Both the position numbers and the translations under genes were made by a program. This document shows positions 36,071 through 45,945 of a stretch of 64,000 nucleotides of DNA, one piece after another. Where the stretch lies: the NCBI GenBank assembly GCA_947492575.1, contig CANLNK010000009.1:118649-182648 (forward strand), written 5' to 3'. Within the stretch, counting starts at the first letter, position 1, and the number at the start of each line of letters is the position of its first letter. The notes under the pieces are model-generated. The model worked only from the letters and a program-made list of their open reading frames with translations, had not been told where the DNA came from and did no database searches. The stretch comes from an uncultured Thalassotalea sp. (GTDB lineage Bacteria; Pseudomonadota; Gammaproteobacteria; Enterobacterales; Alteromonadaceae).

Positions 36071-37069
36071 ATGACCACACTTATTCGAAAAATGATGACT
36101 GCAGATAGTGACAGTACGCTGTTGGTAAAAAGCCTTCAGTTCCTGTCGCAACGGGCAAAAGCTGTTGTATTACCCATGGTGGGGATCGCCGTTTTCTTAG
36201 TCATTTGGTCATTCGCCGCTAACAGCATTGATACCTCGCTGGGTAAGTTTCCTGGACCAAAAGCCGTAGCAACTCAAATTGGCAACCTCTATCACGAGCA
36301 CCAATCTGAGCGAGAAAAAGAAGCGGCTTTTTATCAGCGTCAGGAAGAGCGTAATGCCAAGCGAATAGCAAAAGATCCAGGATACCAACCAAAAATCCGC
36401 GCATACACAGGTAAAGAAACCTTTCTTGACCAAATCGGCACAAGTTTAGTGACTGTTATGAGCGGTTTCATCTTGGCGGCAGTTATCGCCATTCCACTGG
36501 GAATAGCAGTGGGGCTGAGCAAAACGCTTAACACCGCAATTAACCCGATTATTCAGGTGTTCAAACCGGTATCGCCACTTGCTTGGTTACCCCTAGTCAC
36601 CATGGTAGTCAGTGCTGTATATGTTTCACCAGAGCCAATGTTTGCTAAATCATTCATTAACTCAATGATCACAGTAACCCTGTGTTGTTTGTGGCCAATG
36701 GTGATTAACACCTCGGTAGGTGTGGCAGCGATTAATCAAGATTGGGTCAATGTTAGTCGCGTATTGCGCTTACCGAGCCTAGTGCATGTGCAAAAGATTG
36801 TGTTGCCAGCGTCTATTCCAGCCATTTTTACCGGTATGCGTTTATCGCTCGGTATTGCATGGATGGTGCTTATTGCAGCAGAGATGCTAGCGCAGAATCC
36901 GGGTTTGGGTAAATTTGTTTGGGATGAATTCCAAAACGGTAGTTCACAAAGTCTAAGCAGAATTATGACGGCTGTTATCGTCATTGGGTTTATTGGCTTT
37001 TTATTAGACCGCGCCATGCTGCAACTGCAACGTCTTGTCTCTTGGGACAAAGAAAGCGCTAATCGATAA
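36071..37069 (+). CDS. nrtB: Nitrate ABC transporter permease
   Basis: The 332-aa inner-membrane protein has an N-terminal helix (about 35-55), a charged insertion (80-120) rich in Glu, Arg and Lys as in NrtB/CmpB, and five to six further helices. The EAA-type loop is visible at VSRVLRLPSLVHVQKIVLPA. The ATG at 36071 has GGAGA upstream; a TTG 12 bases earlier is less likely. A 130-base gap after nrtA shows no terminator. Confidence 0.93.
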   Translation: MTTLIRKMMTADSDSTLLVKSLQFLSQRAKAVVLPMVGIAVFLVIWSFAANSIDTSLGKFPGPKAVATQIGNLYHEHQSEREKEAAFYQRQEERNAKRIAKDPGYQPKIRAYTGKETFLDQIGTSLVTVMSGFILAAVIAIPLGIAVGLSKTLNTAINPIIQVFKPVSPLAWLPLVTMVVSAVYVSPEPMFAKSFINSMITVTLCCLWPMVINTSVGVAAINQDWVNVSRVLRLPSLVHVQKIVLPASIPAIFTGMRLSLGIAWMVLIAAEMLAQNPGLGKFVWDEFQNGSSQSLSRIMTAVIVIGFIGFLLDRAMLQLQRLVSWDKESANR

Positions 37070-37100
37070 ACCACCTCTAACTAAAAAGATATAGGAAACA

Positions 37101-37979
37101 ATGATGAGCATTTTACTAGATATCAGCAAAATCGACATGGTGTTCCCAACGCCTAAAGGTGACTTTACGGCACTAAAGGAAGTTGATTTAAAAATTAAGA
37201 AGGGTGAATTCATCTCCTTAATTGGTCATTCAGGTTGTGGTAAATCAACCGTGCTAAATGTAGTTGCAGGTTTATTGCAAGCGACAAAAGGTGGAGTTTT
37301 GCTAAACAACAAAGAAGTGACAGAGCCTGGTCCTGAACGCGCAGTCGTGTTTCAGAACCACTCACTTTTGCCTTGGTTAACAGCCTATCAAAATGTCGAG
37401 TTAGCGGTAAAACAAGTCTTTAATCGCAAAATGTCGAAAGCCGAAATGCAAGACTGGATTGAGCACAATCTTAGGCTTGTGCACATGGATCATGCTATGC
37501 ACAAACGCCCAGATGAAATTTCTGGCGGTATGAAGCAACGAGTCGGTATTGCCAGAGCATTAGCCATGCAACCTGAAGTACTGTTGATGGATGAGCCATT
37601 TGGCGCACTTGATGCCTTGACCCGCGCCCATATGCAAGACTCTTTGATGGAGATTCAAGATGAGCTCAACAACACTGTGATCATGATCACACATGATGTT
37701 GATGAAGCCGTTTTACTCTCTGATCGCATTGTCATGATGACAAATGGTCCAGCCGCTACTGTTGGCGAAATTTTAGATGTAAAACTTGAGCGTCCACGCG
37801 ATCGTTTATCGCTAGCTCAAGATGCAGAATACAACCGCTTGCGCTCTGCGGTGCTTACTTTCCTATATGAAAAACAACGAAAAGTAGAAAATATCCCGGC
37901 TCAATCATCGAGTAAAAAAACGGGAGAAACAGGTGATTTACAAAAAGTCGACAATACTAATGACGTAGACGTTGCATAA
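37101..37979 (+). CDS. nrtD: Nitrate ABC transporter ATP-binding protein
   Basis: The 292-aa ATPase has the Walker A loop GHSGCGKST, Q-loop QNHSLLPW, signature ISGGMKQRVGIARAL, Walker B LLMDEPFGALD and switch His in ITHDVDEA. It is a single ABC domain with a polar tail, thus of the NrtD/NasD type and not the NrtC fusion that carries an extra solute-binding domain. AGGAAACA precedes the start. It completes the uptake system with the two genes before. Confidence 0.93.
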   Translation: MMSILLDISKIDMVFPTPKGDFTALKEVDLKIKKGEFISLIGHSGCGKSTVLNVVAGLLQATKGGVLLNNKEVTEPGPERAVVFQNHSLLPWLTAYQNVELAVKQVFNRKMSKAEMQDWIEHNLRLVHMDHAMHKRPDEISGGMKQRVGIARALAMQPEVLLMDEPFGALDALTRAHMQDSLMEIQDELNNTVIMITHDVDEAVLLSDRIVMMTNGPAATVGEILDVKLERPRDRLSLAQDAEYNRLRSAVLTFLYEKQRKVENIPAQSSSKKTGETGDLQKVDNTNDVDVA

Positions 37980-38016
37980 CGACTGTTGTAATGACCTAAA
38001 CACTTAAGGAAAGCTC

Positions 38017-39201
38017 ATGAAACTGAACAGAATCTCTCAAACACTATTAACAACATTAGCCGTTTCAATTCTTGCACCTACCGCTATTGCTAACGAAAGC
38101 AAAGCGAGTATCGACTTTCGTTTACGCTACGAAAACGTTAGCCAAGATAACGCGCTAAAAGATGCAGATGCGCTAACGTTACGTACGAAATTAAACTTCA
38201 AAACAGCAACGTATAACAACTTTTCAGGCTTCGTTGAATTTGAAGACTCGCGCTCAATTGGTATTGATGATTACAACGACACGAATGGCAATGGCGCGGG
38301 CTATTCAGTAATAGCAGACCCTGAGACAACTGAGTTGGATCAAGCGTATGTTCAATACAAAGCTGGCGCTGCTACCGCAAAACTTGGTCGTCAAGTTATT
38401 ACCTTTGATAACCACCGATTTGTGGGTCATGTTGGCTGGCGTCAAGACAAGCAAACCTTCGATGCAGCGTCTTTTAATTACACTGCTAAAGACAAGTTTT
38501 CGGTGAGTTACGCATACGTAACAAAACGTAATCGCATTTTTGGCGAAGAGAAAGACTTAGATTCAAAAGATCACTTACTCAACGCCTCACTTCAAACTGG
38601 TGCAGGCAAGCTCACAGGCTATAGCTATCTCCTCGAAATTGACGAAGGTGCAGACAATAGTTTAGACACCTACGGCGTTCGTTTTTCAGGCGGCAAGAAA
38701 GTCGGTGAAGGCAAGCTTAGTTATACCGCGGAGTATGCTAATCAGAGCTCTGAGACCGGTGGTAGTGACTATGACGCGTCCTATTTGCTCGCTGAATTAG
38801 GTTATACCGTTAGTGGAATTACCTATAAAGGCGGTTACGAACTTTTAGGCAGTGATGATGGTATGTACGGCTTTTCTACACCTTTAGCGACGCTGCATGC
38901 TTTTAACGGGTGGTCTGATCAATTCTTGGGTACGCCAGCTCAAGGTTTACAAGATTTGTATGTCTCAGCTGCTGGTAAGGCAATGGGCGGTAAATGGTTA
39001 ATTGCCTATCACGATTATAGCGCCGATGAATCAACATCTACCGTCGATGATTTCGGCAGCGAGCTTAACGTTTCTTACGGCAGAGCATTCAATAAAACAT
39101 TCTCTGGTGGCATTAAGTTCTCAGCTTATTCAGCGGGTGATAGTGCAACTGGAAAAGTAGATACCGATAAATTATGGGTTTGGCTTGGTGCCAAATTCTA
39201 G
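38017..39201 (+). CDS. Outer-membrane porin of the nitrate operon (alginate-export-like beta-barrel)
   Basis: The 394-aa protein has a signal peptide (cleavage near AIAN), alternating beta strands with aromatic ends, and a terminal Phe (WVWLGAKF) typical of outer-membrane beta-barrels. SIDFRLRYENVSQDN and AYVQYKAGAATAKLGRQVITFDNHRFVG resemble the alginate-export porin group. Its position between the ABC transporter and nirB, 37 bases after the ATPase gene and on the same strand, suggests it passes nitrate or nitrite across the outer membrane. The substrate is inferred from context only. Confidence 0.85.
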   Translation: MKLNRISQTLLTTLAVSILAPTAIANESKASIDFRLRYENVSQDNALKDADALTLRTKLNFKTATYNNFSGFVEFEDSRSIGIDDYNDTNGNGAGYSVIADPETTELDQAYVQYKAGAATAKLGRQVITFDNHRFVGHVGWRQDKQTFDAASFNYTAKDKFSVSYAYVTKRNRIFGEEKDLDSKDHLLNASLQTGAGKLTGYSYLLEIDEGADNSLDTYGVRFSGGKKVGEGKLSYTAEYANQSSETGGSDYDASYLLAELGYTVSGITYKGGYELLGSDDGMYGFSTPLATLHAFNGWSDQFLGTPAQGLQDLYVSAAGKAMGGKWLIAYHDYSADESTSTVDDFGSELNVSYGRAFNKTFSGGIKFSAYSAGDSATGKVDTDKLWVWLGAKF

Positions 39202-39257
39202 CTGTGCGGATAAACAATAAGCACAGCTAGGGCATTGAGTAGTTAAGGGGAATTAAT

Positions 39258-41858
39258 ATGTCTAATCAATTAAACGTCGTTGTTGTTGGCAATGGTATGG
39301 TGGGGCACCATGCAGTTGAGCAGCTAGTTAATCTAGGTGCTGAACATAATGTCTCAATCACTGTATTGAGTGCAGAAGATAGGCTCGCCTACGATCGCGT
39401 ACACTTATCGGAGTACTTTAGCGGTAAGACGGCAGATGACTTAGCATTGACGGATGAAGAGACTTATCAAGATTGGCAAGTTGACTTTCATACCAATGCG
39501 AAAGTTGTTGGTATCGATAAACAACAACAAAAAGTCACCACCGTTGCAGGCGATGTTTTTGAGTATGACAAATTAATTCTCGCAACAGGCTCATATCCTT
39601 TTGTGCCACCGATCCCTGGGGGAGATCAAGACCATTGCCTTGTATACAGGACAATAGACGACCTGGAGTCTATTCAGCAAAGTGCAAGCTGCGGTAAAGT
39701 TGGTGTGGTGATCGGTGGCGGTTTATTAGGTTTAGAAGCTGCCAATGCGTTGAAACAGCTTGGCTTAGCGACACATGTCGTTGAGTTTGCACCACAATTA
39801 ATGGCGGTGCAAGTCGACGCGGGCGGTGGCCGTTTACTGAAAGACAAAATTGAAGAGTTAGGTGTTCAAGTTCATACGGGCAAAGCAACACAGGTTATAG
39901 AAGCAGGGGAACAATGCAGATATCGACTCGTGTTTGCCAATGGCGAGAGTTTAGAAACAGACCTCGTTTTGTTTTCGGCTGGTATTCGTCCGTACGATAA
40001 TTTAGCGCGCGAATTTGAGTTAACGATCGGTGAGCGAGGCGGCATTGTCGTTAATGAGCAGTGTCTTACCTCTGACGGTAACATTTATGCCATAGGTGAA
40101 TGTGCACTCTATCAAAACATGATATATGGCCTAGTTGCACCAGGTTACACCATGGCAAAAGTGGCTGCACAAGACATCATTGCCAATCATACCAATCTCA
40201 TAGAAGAAGCGCCTTTGCGTTTTACCGGTGCCGACATGAGCACTAAATTAAAACTGATGGGGGTTGATGTAGGTTCAATTGGTGATGCGCATGGCAGAAC
40301 GCCTGGTGCTCTTAGCTATACTTATGAGAACCAACCGCTTGGCGTTTATAAAAAAATTGTCGTGTCTCAAAATCAAAAGCTTTTGCTAGGTGCGGTGCTA
40401 GTAGGCGATACGTCTGAATACGATAGCTTACTGCAATACATGCTCAACGGCATTGAGTTACCTAATGAGCCAGAAGCTCTTATCCTTCCATCTAGCGGAG
40501 AAAAACCGACTTTAGGTGCAGATGCTTTACCTGACACCGCCACTATTTGTTCCTGCTTAAATGTCACTAAAGGCGACATTATTGATGCGGTCGATGGTGG
40601 AGCGTGCTCAGTAGCGGACGTTAAAGCTTGCACAAAAGCGAGCACGGGCTGTGGTGGTTGTGCGGCATTACTTAAAAACGTTGTTGATAAAGAGTTAGAG
40701 AATCGAGGCGTTGAAGTTAAGAAAGATATTTGTGAACACTTCGCGTACTCTCGTCGTGAGCTATTCGACATCATTAAAGTTAACGGTATTAAGAGCTTTG
40801 AAGAACTAATTGAAAGCCATGGTAAGGGTCTCGGTTGTGAAGTGTGTAAACCGACTGTTGGCTCTATTCTAGCGTCAGTATGGAATGATTATATTCTCGA
40901 TGCGAGCAAGTTACCGCTACAAGATACCAACGATAACTTCTTAGCTAACATGCAAAAAGATGGCACATACTCGGTCGTACCGCGTGTACCAGGTGGTGAG
41001 ATTACCCCAGAGCGACTGATTACCATAGGAGAAGTGGCTAAAAAGTATAAGCTCTACACCAAGATTACAGGCGGACAACGTATTGATTTATTCGGCGCTC
41101 GCGTAGAACAACTACCTGATATTTGGTCAGAGCTTATCGAAGCAGGCATGGAGACAGGTCATGCTTACGGCAAAGCGGTACGTACCGTTAAGTCATGTGT
41201 AGGCAGCACTTGGTGTCGTTATGGTGTCCAAGATAGCGTCTCGATGGCGATATTTATAGAAAATCGTTACAAGGGTATTCGCGCCCCACATAAATTGAAG
41301 TTTGCGGTTTCTGGCTGTACCCGCGAGTGTGCTGAAGCGCAGAGTAAAGATTTTGGTGTTATTGCTACAGATAAAGGTTGGAATTTATACGTGTGTGGCA
41401 ATGGTGGAATGAAACCTCGTCATGCTGACCTATTTGCCACCGACCTCGATGATGAAACCCTAATTAAATACATTGACCGCGTAATGGCTTTTTACATTCA
41501 AACCGGCGATCGCTTGCAACGCACATCTGTTTGGATGGAAAACTTAGAAGGTGGACTTGAGTATTTAAAACAAGTGGTTATCGAAGATAGTTTGGGTATT
41601 GGTGAAACACTGGAAAATCAAATGTCGCAAGTGATTGGCAAATATCAATGTGAGTGGAAAACGACCATCGAAAACCCAGAGGCCCTGAAGCGCTTCCGTC
41701 AGTTCGTCAATTCTGACAAGCAAGATACCAATATTCAGTTCGTCAACGAGCGTGATCAGATTCGTCCGGCTCGTGACCATGAAAAAATCCAAGTGGTAAA
41801 TATCATGGATACAAATGATGCACAGAAACATAAAGAACTTGCGTTGGAGGAGTCGTAA
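39258..41858 (+). CDS. nirB: NADH-dependent nitrite reductase large subunit NirB
   Basis: NirB reduces nitrite to ammonium with NADH. The 866-aa protein shows in order a FAD/NAD(P) oxidoreductase domain (VVVGNGMVGHHAVEQL, later VGVVIGGGLLGLEAANAL), a BFD-type [2Fe-2S] domain (CSCLNVTKGDI...STGCGGC, about residue 430-480), a second cysteine pair (LGCEVCKPTVGS), and the sulfite/nitrite-reductase half with siroheme-[4Fe-4S] ligands SCVGSTWCRYG and SGCTRECAEA. All cofactor ligands are present. Its stop overlaps the nirD start (TAATG). Confidence 0.97.
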   Translation: MSNQLNVVVVGNGMVGHHAVEQLVNLGAEHNVSITVLSAEDRLAYDRVHLSEYFSGKTADDLALTDEETYQDWQVDFHTNAKVVGIDKQQQKVTTVAGDVFEYDKLILATGSYPFVPPIPGGDQDHCLVYRTIDDLESIQQSASCGKVGVVIGGGLLGLEAANALKQLGLATHVVEFAPQLMAVQVDAGGGRLLKDKIEELGVQVHTGKATQVIEAGEQCRYRLVFANGESLETDLVLFSAGIRPYDNLAREFELTIGERGGIVVNEQCLTSDGNIYAIGECALYQNMIYGLVAPGYTMAKVAAQDIIANHTNLIEEAPLRFTGADMSTKLKLMGVDVGSIGDAHGRTPGALSYTYENQPLGVYKKIVVSQNQKLLLGAVLVGDTSEYDSLLQYMLNGIELPNEPEALILPSSGEKPTLGADALPDTATICSCLNVTKGDIIDAVDGGACSVADVKACTKASTGCGGCAALLKNVVDKELENRGVEVKKDICEHFAYSRRELFDIIKVNGIKSFEELIESHGKGLGCEVCKPTVGSILASVWNDYILDASKLPLQDTNDNFLANMQKDGTYSVVPRVPGGEITPERLITIGEVAKKYKLYTKITGGQRIDLFGARVEQLPDIWSELIEAGMETGHAYGKAVRTVKSCVGSTWCRYGVQDSVSMAIFIENRYKGIRAPHKLKFAVSGCTRECAEAQSKDFGVIATDKGWNLYVCGNGGMKPRHADLFATDLDDETLIKYIDRVMAFYIQTGDRLQRTSVWMENLEGGLEYLKQVVIEDSLGIGETLENQMSQVIGKYQCEWKTTIENPEALKRFRQFVNSDKQDTNIQFVNERDQIRPARDHEKIQVVNIMDTNDAQKHKELALEES

Positions 41859-42223
41859 TGAGTGATAAACGCTGGATAAATATTTGTTCACTTAGCGACC
41901 TTGTCGAAAATTCAGGAGTTTGTGCACTCGTTGAAGGCGCCAAAAACGCGGATGATCTAATAGCTAAAGATAGGCAAATCGCATTGTTTAGTCTGCCTAG
42001 CATGTCAGAGCAAGTATTTGCCATTGACAATTTTGATCCTATCGGCAAAGCGAACGTGCTCTATCGTGGCATGGTCGGCTGTAACCAAGGGGAGCCAATT
42101 GTCGCTTCACCACTTTACAAACAGCAGTTTTCCTTAAAGACAGGGCAGTGCTTGCATGAAGAAGCACAGGTTAATACCTATCCAACACGTATTACAGATA
42201 ATTGCGTTGAAGTTTTAGTCTAG
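41858..42223 (+). CDS. nirD: Nitrite reductase small subunit NirD
   Basis: The 121-aa protein has the Rieske-like fold of NirD (FAIDNFDPIGKANVLYRGMVG, ASPLYKQQFSLKTGQC), but without the CxH/CxxH ligands, as is normal for NirD, which carries no Fe-S cluster. It supports NirB. One-base overlap with nirB; nasA follows after a few bases. Confidence 0.93.
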   Translation: MSDKRWINICSLSDLVENSGVCALVEGAKNADDLIAKDRQIALFSLPSMSEQVFAIDNFDPIGKANVLYRGMVGCNQGEPIVASPLYKQQFSLKTGQCLHEEAQVNTYPTRITDNCVEVLV

Positions 42224-42232
42224 TAAGTGAGC

Positions 42233-45082
42233 ATGTCGATGAATAGCAACAGCAGAACACCTACCTATCCACCAAGTACTAGCCGCGGTGGAACCAGTTT
42301 GGTACAGACAACTTGTGCCTACTGTGGTGTTGGCTGTGGCGTTGATATTGAAGTAAATAGCGGCGTAGCTACTGGCTTACAAGGTACGCCAGAACATCCC
42401 GCAAACTTTGGCCGTTTATGCGTTAAAGGTACGCATTTACTTGATACTGTCGATCATCAAGGGCGTTTGTTAATGCCAGAAGTAGATGGGATGGAAACGA
42501 GTTGGGATGAGGCTGCTAGTCACGTTGCCCATAAATTTAATGACATTATCAACACTTACGGCAAAGATTCGGTCGCATTTTATGTATCCGGTCAACTACT
42601 AACCGAAGATTACTACCTTGCCAACAAGCTGATGAAGGGCTACATCGGTAGCGCTAACATCGATACTAATTCACGGCTTTGTATGTCTTCCGCGGTATCA
42701 GCATATAAACGCGCGTTCGGTGAAGATGTTGTTCCTTGTTCTTATGATGACCTCGAACATACAGATCTGATTGTGCTAATTGGTTCAAATGCCGCATGGA
42801 CACATCCCGTGCTGTATCAGCGAATTGAACGGGCTAAAGCTATTAACCCTGAGCTTACCGTAGTGGTTGTCGACCCTAGAAAATCTGCTACGGCTGAATG
42901 TGCAGACATTCATTTAGCAATTACGCCAGGTAGTGATGCCGCACTATATAGCGGTTTACTTTATTATCTCAAAGAGAACGATCTTGTTGATTCAGATTTT
43001 GTTCGTTATCACACTGAAGGGTTTGAAGAGACTATTGAAGCTGCTTCTGCTTGGACACTTGAGAAAGTTGCTAACTTTTGTGGGGTGTTTGTATCTGATC
43101 TAACCGTTTTCTATCGACTATTCGCGCGCTCAGAACGTGCTGTTTCTATGTACTCGATGGGGGTAAATCAATCAACTTCTGGTGTTGATAAGTGCCATAG
43201 CATTATTAACGTTCATTTAGCGAGTGGGAAAATTGGCAAAACAGGCTCTGGACCTTTTTCTATTACTGGTCAACCCAATGCTATGGGGGGCCGAGAAGTT
43301 GGAGGACTGGCAAATCAGCTTGCCGCACATCTTGATATTGAGAAAGAATCTCACAGAGAGCTGGTACAAACATTCTGGCAATCGCCGACTATCGCTGATA
43401 AGCAAGGAGCGAAAGCGATTGACCTGTTTGACCAGATACTTGAGGGTAAAATAAAAGCCGTATGGGTAATGGCGACGAATCCTCTTGTTAGCCTGCCTGA
43501 TAGCAATAAAATTCGCGCTGCGATGGAGAAGTGTGAGTTCGTCGTTGTGTCAGATTGTGTATCGGATAACGATACATTGGCTTATGCCGACGTTAAACTA
43601 CCCGCAACACCTTGGCTTGAAAAAAATGGCACTGTCACAAACTCAGAGCGCAGAATTTCGCGTCAACGCAGCTGTGTAGCACCTGCGGGCGAAGCCAAGC
43701 ACGATTGGGATATTATCGCTCTTATTGCTCGGAAAATGGGTTTCTCAGGATTTGACTATCAGCACCCGTATCAAGTATTTAATGAGTTTACAGCACTTAC
43801 TGCGTATCAAAACAACGGCGTTGCTAATCATACTTCCCATACTCACCACACTTCCGCTGACCAACATACGAGAAGGCTATTGAATTTGGGTGGTTTAATC
43901 AAGTTAACCTTGTCTGAATATGATAATTTTCAGCCTGTTCAATGGCCAGTTAAATCGCGACAAGCACGAGAGAGTAAAACCGCTAGCCAACCACTTTTTT
44001 CTGATGGTTTTTTCCCGACAACATCCGGAAAGGCAAAATTTTTCCCGATAGTCCCTAAACTGCCAGTACAACAGAAAACTGATAAGTTTCCATTTGTGTT
44101 AAATAGTGGTCGTTATCGCGATCAGTGGCACACCATGACGAGGACCGGAAAAGCTGCAGCGTTAACACAGCATTTAGCTAAACCTTATCTTAGCGTCAAC
44201 AAAGCTGATGGAAATAAACTAGGCCTTGTAGACGATGGTTTAGTGGAGGTTAAGTCTTCACAGGGTACTATCATCGTGCCAGCCAAGCTCACTGATACAG
44301 TTGCAAGCGGGCATTGCTTCATGCCAATTCACTGGAACCGCATGTTCGCATCGAATGCTGTAGTGACCAATTTATATCAATCGCAAGTAGACCCAATTTC
44401 CGGTCAACCAGAAGCTAAACATACCGGTGTACAGCTAAATCCTATTGCGTTTAGCCAATATATTTCAATTTACACTCGCGATGATCTGCAATTAACTGCA
44501 GATTATTGGCTGAAAGCTAAACTAGAAGAGTGTCATTATGCTCAATTAGCGCATCACGAAGGTAGCGTGCTAAGTCTGTCAGAGATTCAAGTGATGGTAC
44601 ATTGTGCAGGGGAGTGGCTAAGCATTCACGATGCAGAGAAGGATATTACTCGCGCCTTTTGTTTTAGCCAAGGCGCTATTGACTGCGTAGTGGAATTTTC
44701 AGCTGATCCGTTTGCACAAGCAAGTCAGGACGTTGCTGATTGTTTTGCGCAGGAACAATTGACGGTTATTGACGCTATGGCATATTTAAAAGGTCTTGGA
44801 GACGATAGCCTTGTTAAAGGGAGCAACCAACGACAAGTTTGTAGTTGTTTTGGCGTGAAAGAGGCGTCTATTACCGAAGCCATTAAAAAGGGTTGCGATA
44901 GCGTCACCGCACTGGGAAGTAAGCTTAAGTGCGGAACGAACTGTGGTTCCTGTAAGCCAGAGTTACAATCGCTTATCAATGAGGTTGAAACGACAAGGGT
45001 TACAACAGAAGAAACAGGAAAATCGTGTCAGGATGAACAACGAATTGCAGTAGTTAATTTACCATCGACCCTATCGGTTTGA
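42233..45082 (+). CDS. nasA: Assimilatory nitrate reductase catalytic subunit NasA
   Basis: NasA reduces nitrate to nitrite with a molybdopterin guanine dinucleotide cofactor. The product of about 949 aa begins with the [4Fe-4S] motif TTCAYCGVGCGV...GRLCVKG, continues through the molybdopterin oxidoreductase domain (CMSSAVSAYKRAFGED, VDPRKSATAECADIHLAI, ITGQPNAMGGREVG) and the dinucleotide-binding domain (SGRYRDQWHTMTRTG). The C-terminal BFD-type [2Fe-2S] domain VCSCFGVKEASI...CGTNCGSC resembles Klebsiella NasA. No NasB/NasC-type reductase is in the cluster. GTG 42227 and ATG 42239 are alternative starts. Confidence 0.94.
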   Translation: MSMNSNSRTPTYPPSTSRGGTSLVQTTCAYCGVGCGVDIEVNSGVATGLQGTPEHPANFGRLCVKGTHLLDTVDHQGRLLMPEVDGMETSWDEAASHVAHKFNDIINTYGKDSVAFYVSGQLLTEDYYLANKLMKGYIGSANIDTNSRLCMSSAVSAYKRAFGEDVVPCSYDDLEHTDLIVLIGSNAAWTHPVLYQRIERAKAINPELTVVVVDPRKSATAECADIHLAITPGSDAALYSGLLYYLKENDLVDSDFVRYHTEGFEETIEAASAWTLEKVANFCGVFVSDLTVFYRLFARSERAVSMYSMGVNQSTSGVDKCHSIINVHLASGKIGKTGSGPFSITGQPNAMGGREVGGLANQLAAHLDIEKESHRELVQTFWQSPTIADKQGAKAIDLFDQILEGKIKAVWVMATNPLVSLPDSNKIRAAMEKCEFVVVSDCVSDNDTLAYADVKLPATPWLEKNGTVTNSERRISRQRSCVAPAGEAKHDWDIIALIARKMGFSGFDYQHPYQVFNEFTALTAYQNNGVANHTSHTHHTSADQHTRRLLNLGGLIKLTLSEYDNFQPVQWPVKSRQARESKTASQPLFSDGFFPTTSGKAKFFPIVPKLPVQQKTDKFPFVLNSGRYRDQWHTMTRTGKAAALTQHLAKPYLSVNKADGNKLGLVDDGLVEVKSSQGTIIVPAKLTDTVASGHCFMPIHWNRMFASNAVVTNLYQSQVDPISGQPEAKHTGVQLNPIAFSQYISIYTRDDLQLTADYWLKAKLEECHYAQLAHHEGSVLSLSEIQVMVHCAGEWLSIHDAEKDITRAFCFSQGAIDCVVEFSADPFAQASQDVADCFAQEQLTVIDAMAYLKGLGDDSLVKGSNQRQVCSCFGVKEASITEAIKKGCDSVTALGSKLKCGTNCGSCKPELQSLINEVETTRVTTEETGKSCQDEQRIAVVNLPSTLSV

Positions 45083-45874
45083 CGTTAAATTTGCTTCTTT
45101 AAGTAGCGCTTCTAATTTACCTTGTTTTTGGTATTTTTTTATCTGCTTATTAAGTGCAAACGCCAAATTTTCGTGCTTTTTATTGACGTAATGATAGAGA
45201 TTCGACGTCGGTAGCCTAATTTTATGAAGTTTTACCTTCATGTTGGGATACAAATGCTTTGCTTCGTCAATCATAGCTTGTGTGGTTACAACGCCATCAA
45301 CCCTACCTTTAATTAACATACCAAAAAGTTTTTCATTATCCGGTGCACCTACAGGGGATACGTTTATTGCTGGGTTTTCTATTATTTTTTCTGCGTATTT
45401 ATGGCCTCTGAAAAAACCCAATGTTAAGAGCTTAAGATCATCATATTGTTCAATTTCAAATTGGCGACTTCCCTCGCTTTCCAACGTGGCAATATTGTGT
45501 TCAACAGAGAACAATGGGGTCTTAATACGGATTAAATTTGGATATTCTTTACTGAGGCCATCAATTCTAAAAATCTCTGCATCAGTTAATCCGTCGTTAG
45601 TTGACATGAGCGAGCGTCTAGCGGGGATATAATTAAATACAGCACGAAAGCCGAGTTCTTGATAGATTTTTGTCAGTACTTTTTGCGCAACTATGTTTCT
45701 TGGTTCGCCTTTAATAGAGTAACTAATGTAAAAGTTAGGTATGGAGTCAGCAAATACTAAGTGGGTTTTAAATAATGATAATACAAATACTAAGTAGACA
45801 GTTTTCGAAAGGAGAGGCCCTATAGTGAGATTTCTGATTTCAGTTAACGAATTAATTTTGTTTCCCAAAACCAA
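45071..45874 (-). CDS. Family 3 solute-binding protein-like protein
   Basis: The 267-aa product has a long N-region and a hydrophobic signal segment (about residues 22-41), then a type-3 periplasmic-binding fold: GEPRNIVAQKVLTKIYQELGF, the LKLLTLGFFRGHKYAEKII strand-helix, LFGMLIKGRVDGVVTT and ALNKQIKKYQKQGKLEALL. Such free-standing proteins without transporter genes often have sensory or unknown roles. The start is a TTG with GGAGAGC directly upstream; a second TTG lies six bases later. The 3' end overlaps nasA by 12 bases in a convergent manner. Confidence 0.75.
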   Translation of the reverse strand: MVLGNKINSLTEIRNLTIGPLLSKTVYLVFVLSLFKTHLVFADSIPNFYISYSIKGEPRNIVAQKVLTKIYQELGFRAVFNYIPARRSLMSTNDGLTDAEIFRIDGLSKEYPNLIRIKTPLFSVEHNIATLESEGSRQFEIEQYDDLKLLTLGFFRGHKYAEKIIENPAINVSPVGAPDNEKLFGMLIKGRVDGVVTTQAMIDEAKHLYPNMKVKLHKIRLPTSNLYHYVNKKHENLAFALNKQIKKYQKQGKLEALLKEANLTSNR

Positions 45875-45945
45875 GCTCTCCTTTAAAGCAATTTAGCTCG
45901 TTAAATCCATTAATATTTTTAATAAAATTAACCTCCCCAGAAGAG

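Noticed and set aside
43224..43454. Open frames inside nasA in other frames
   Set aside because: Shadows of a full-length nasA with all cofactor motifs.
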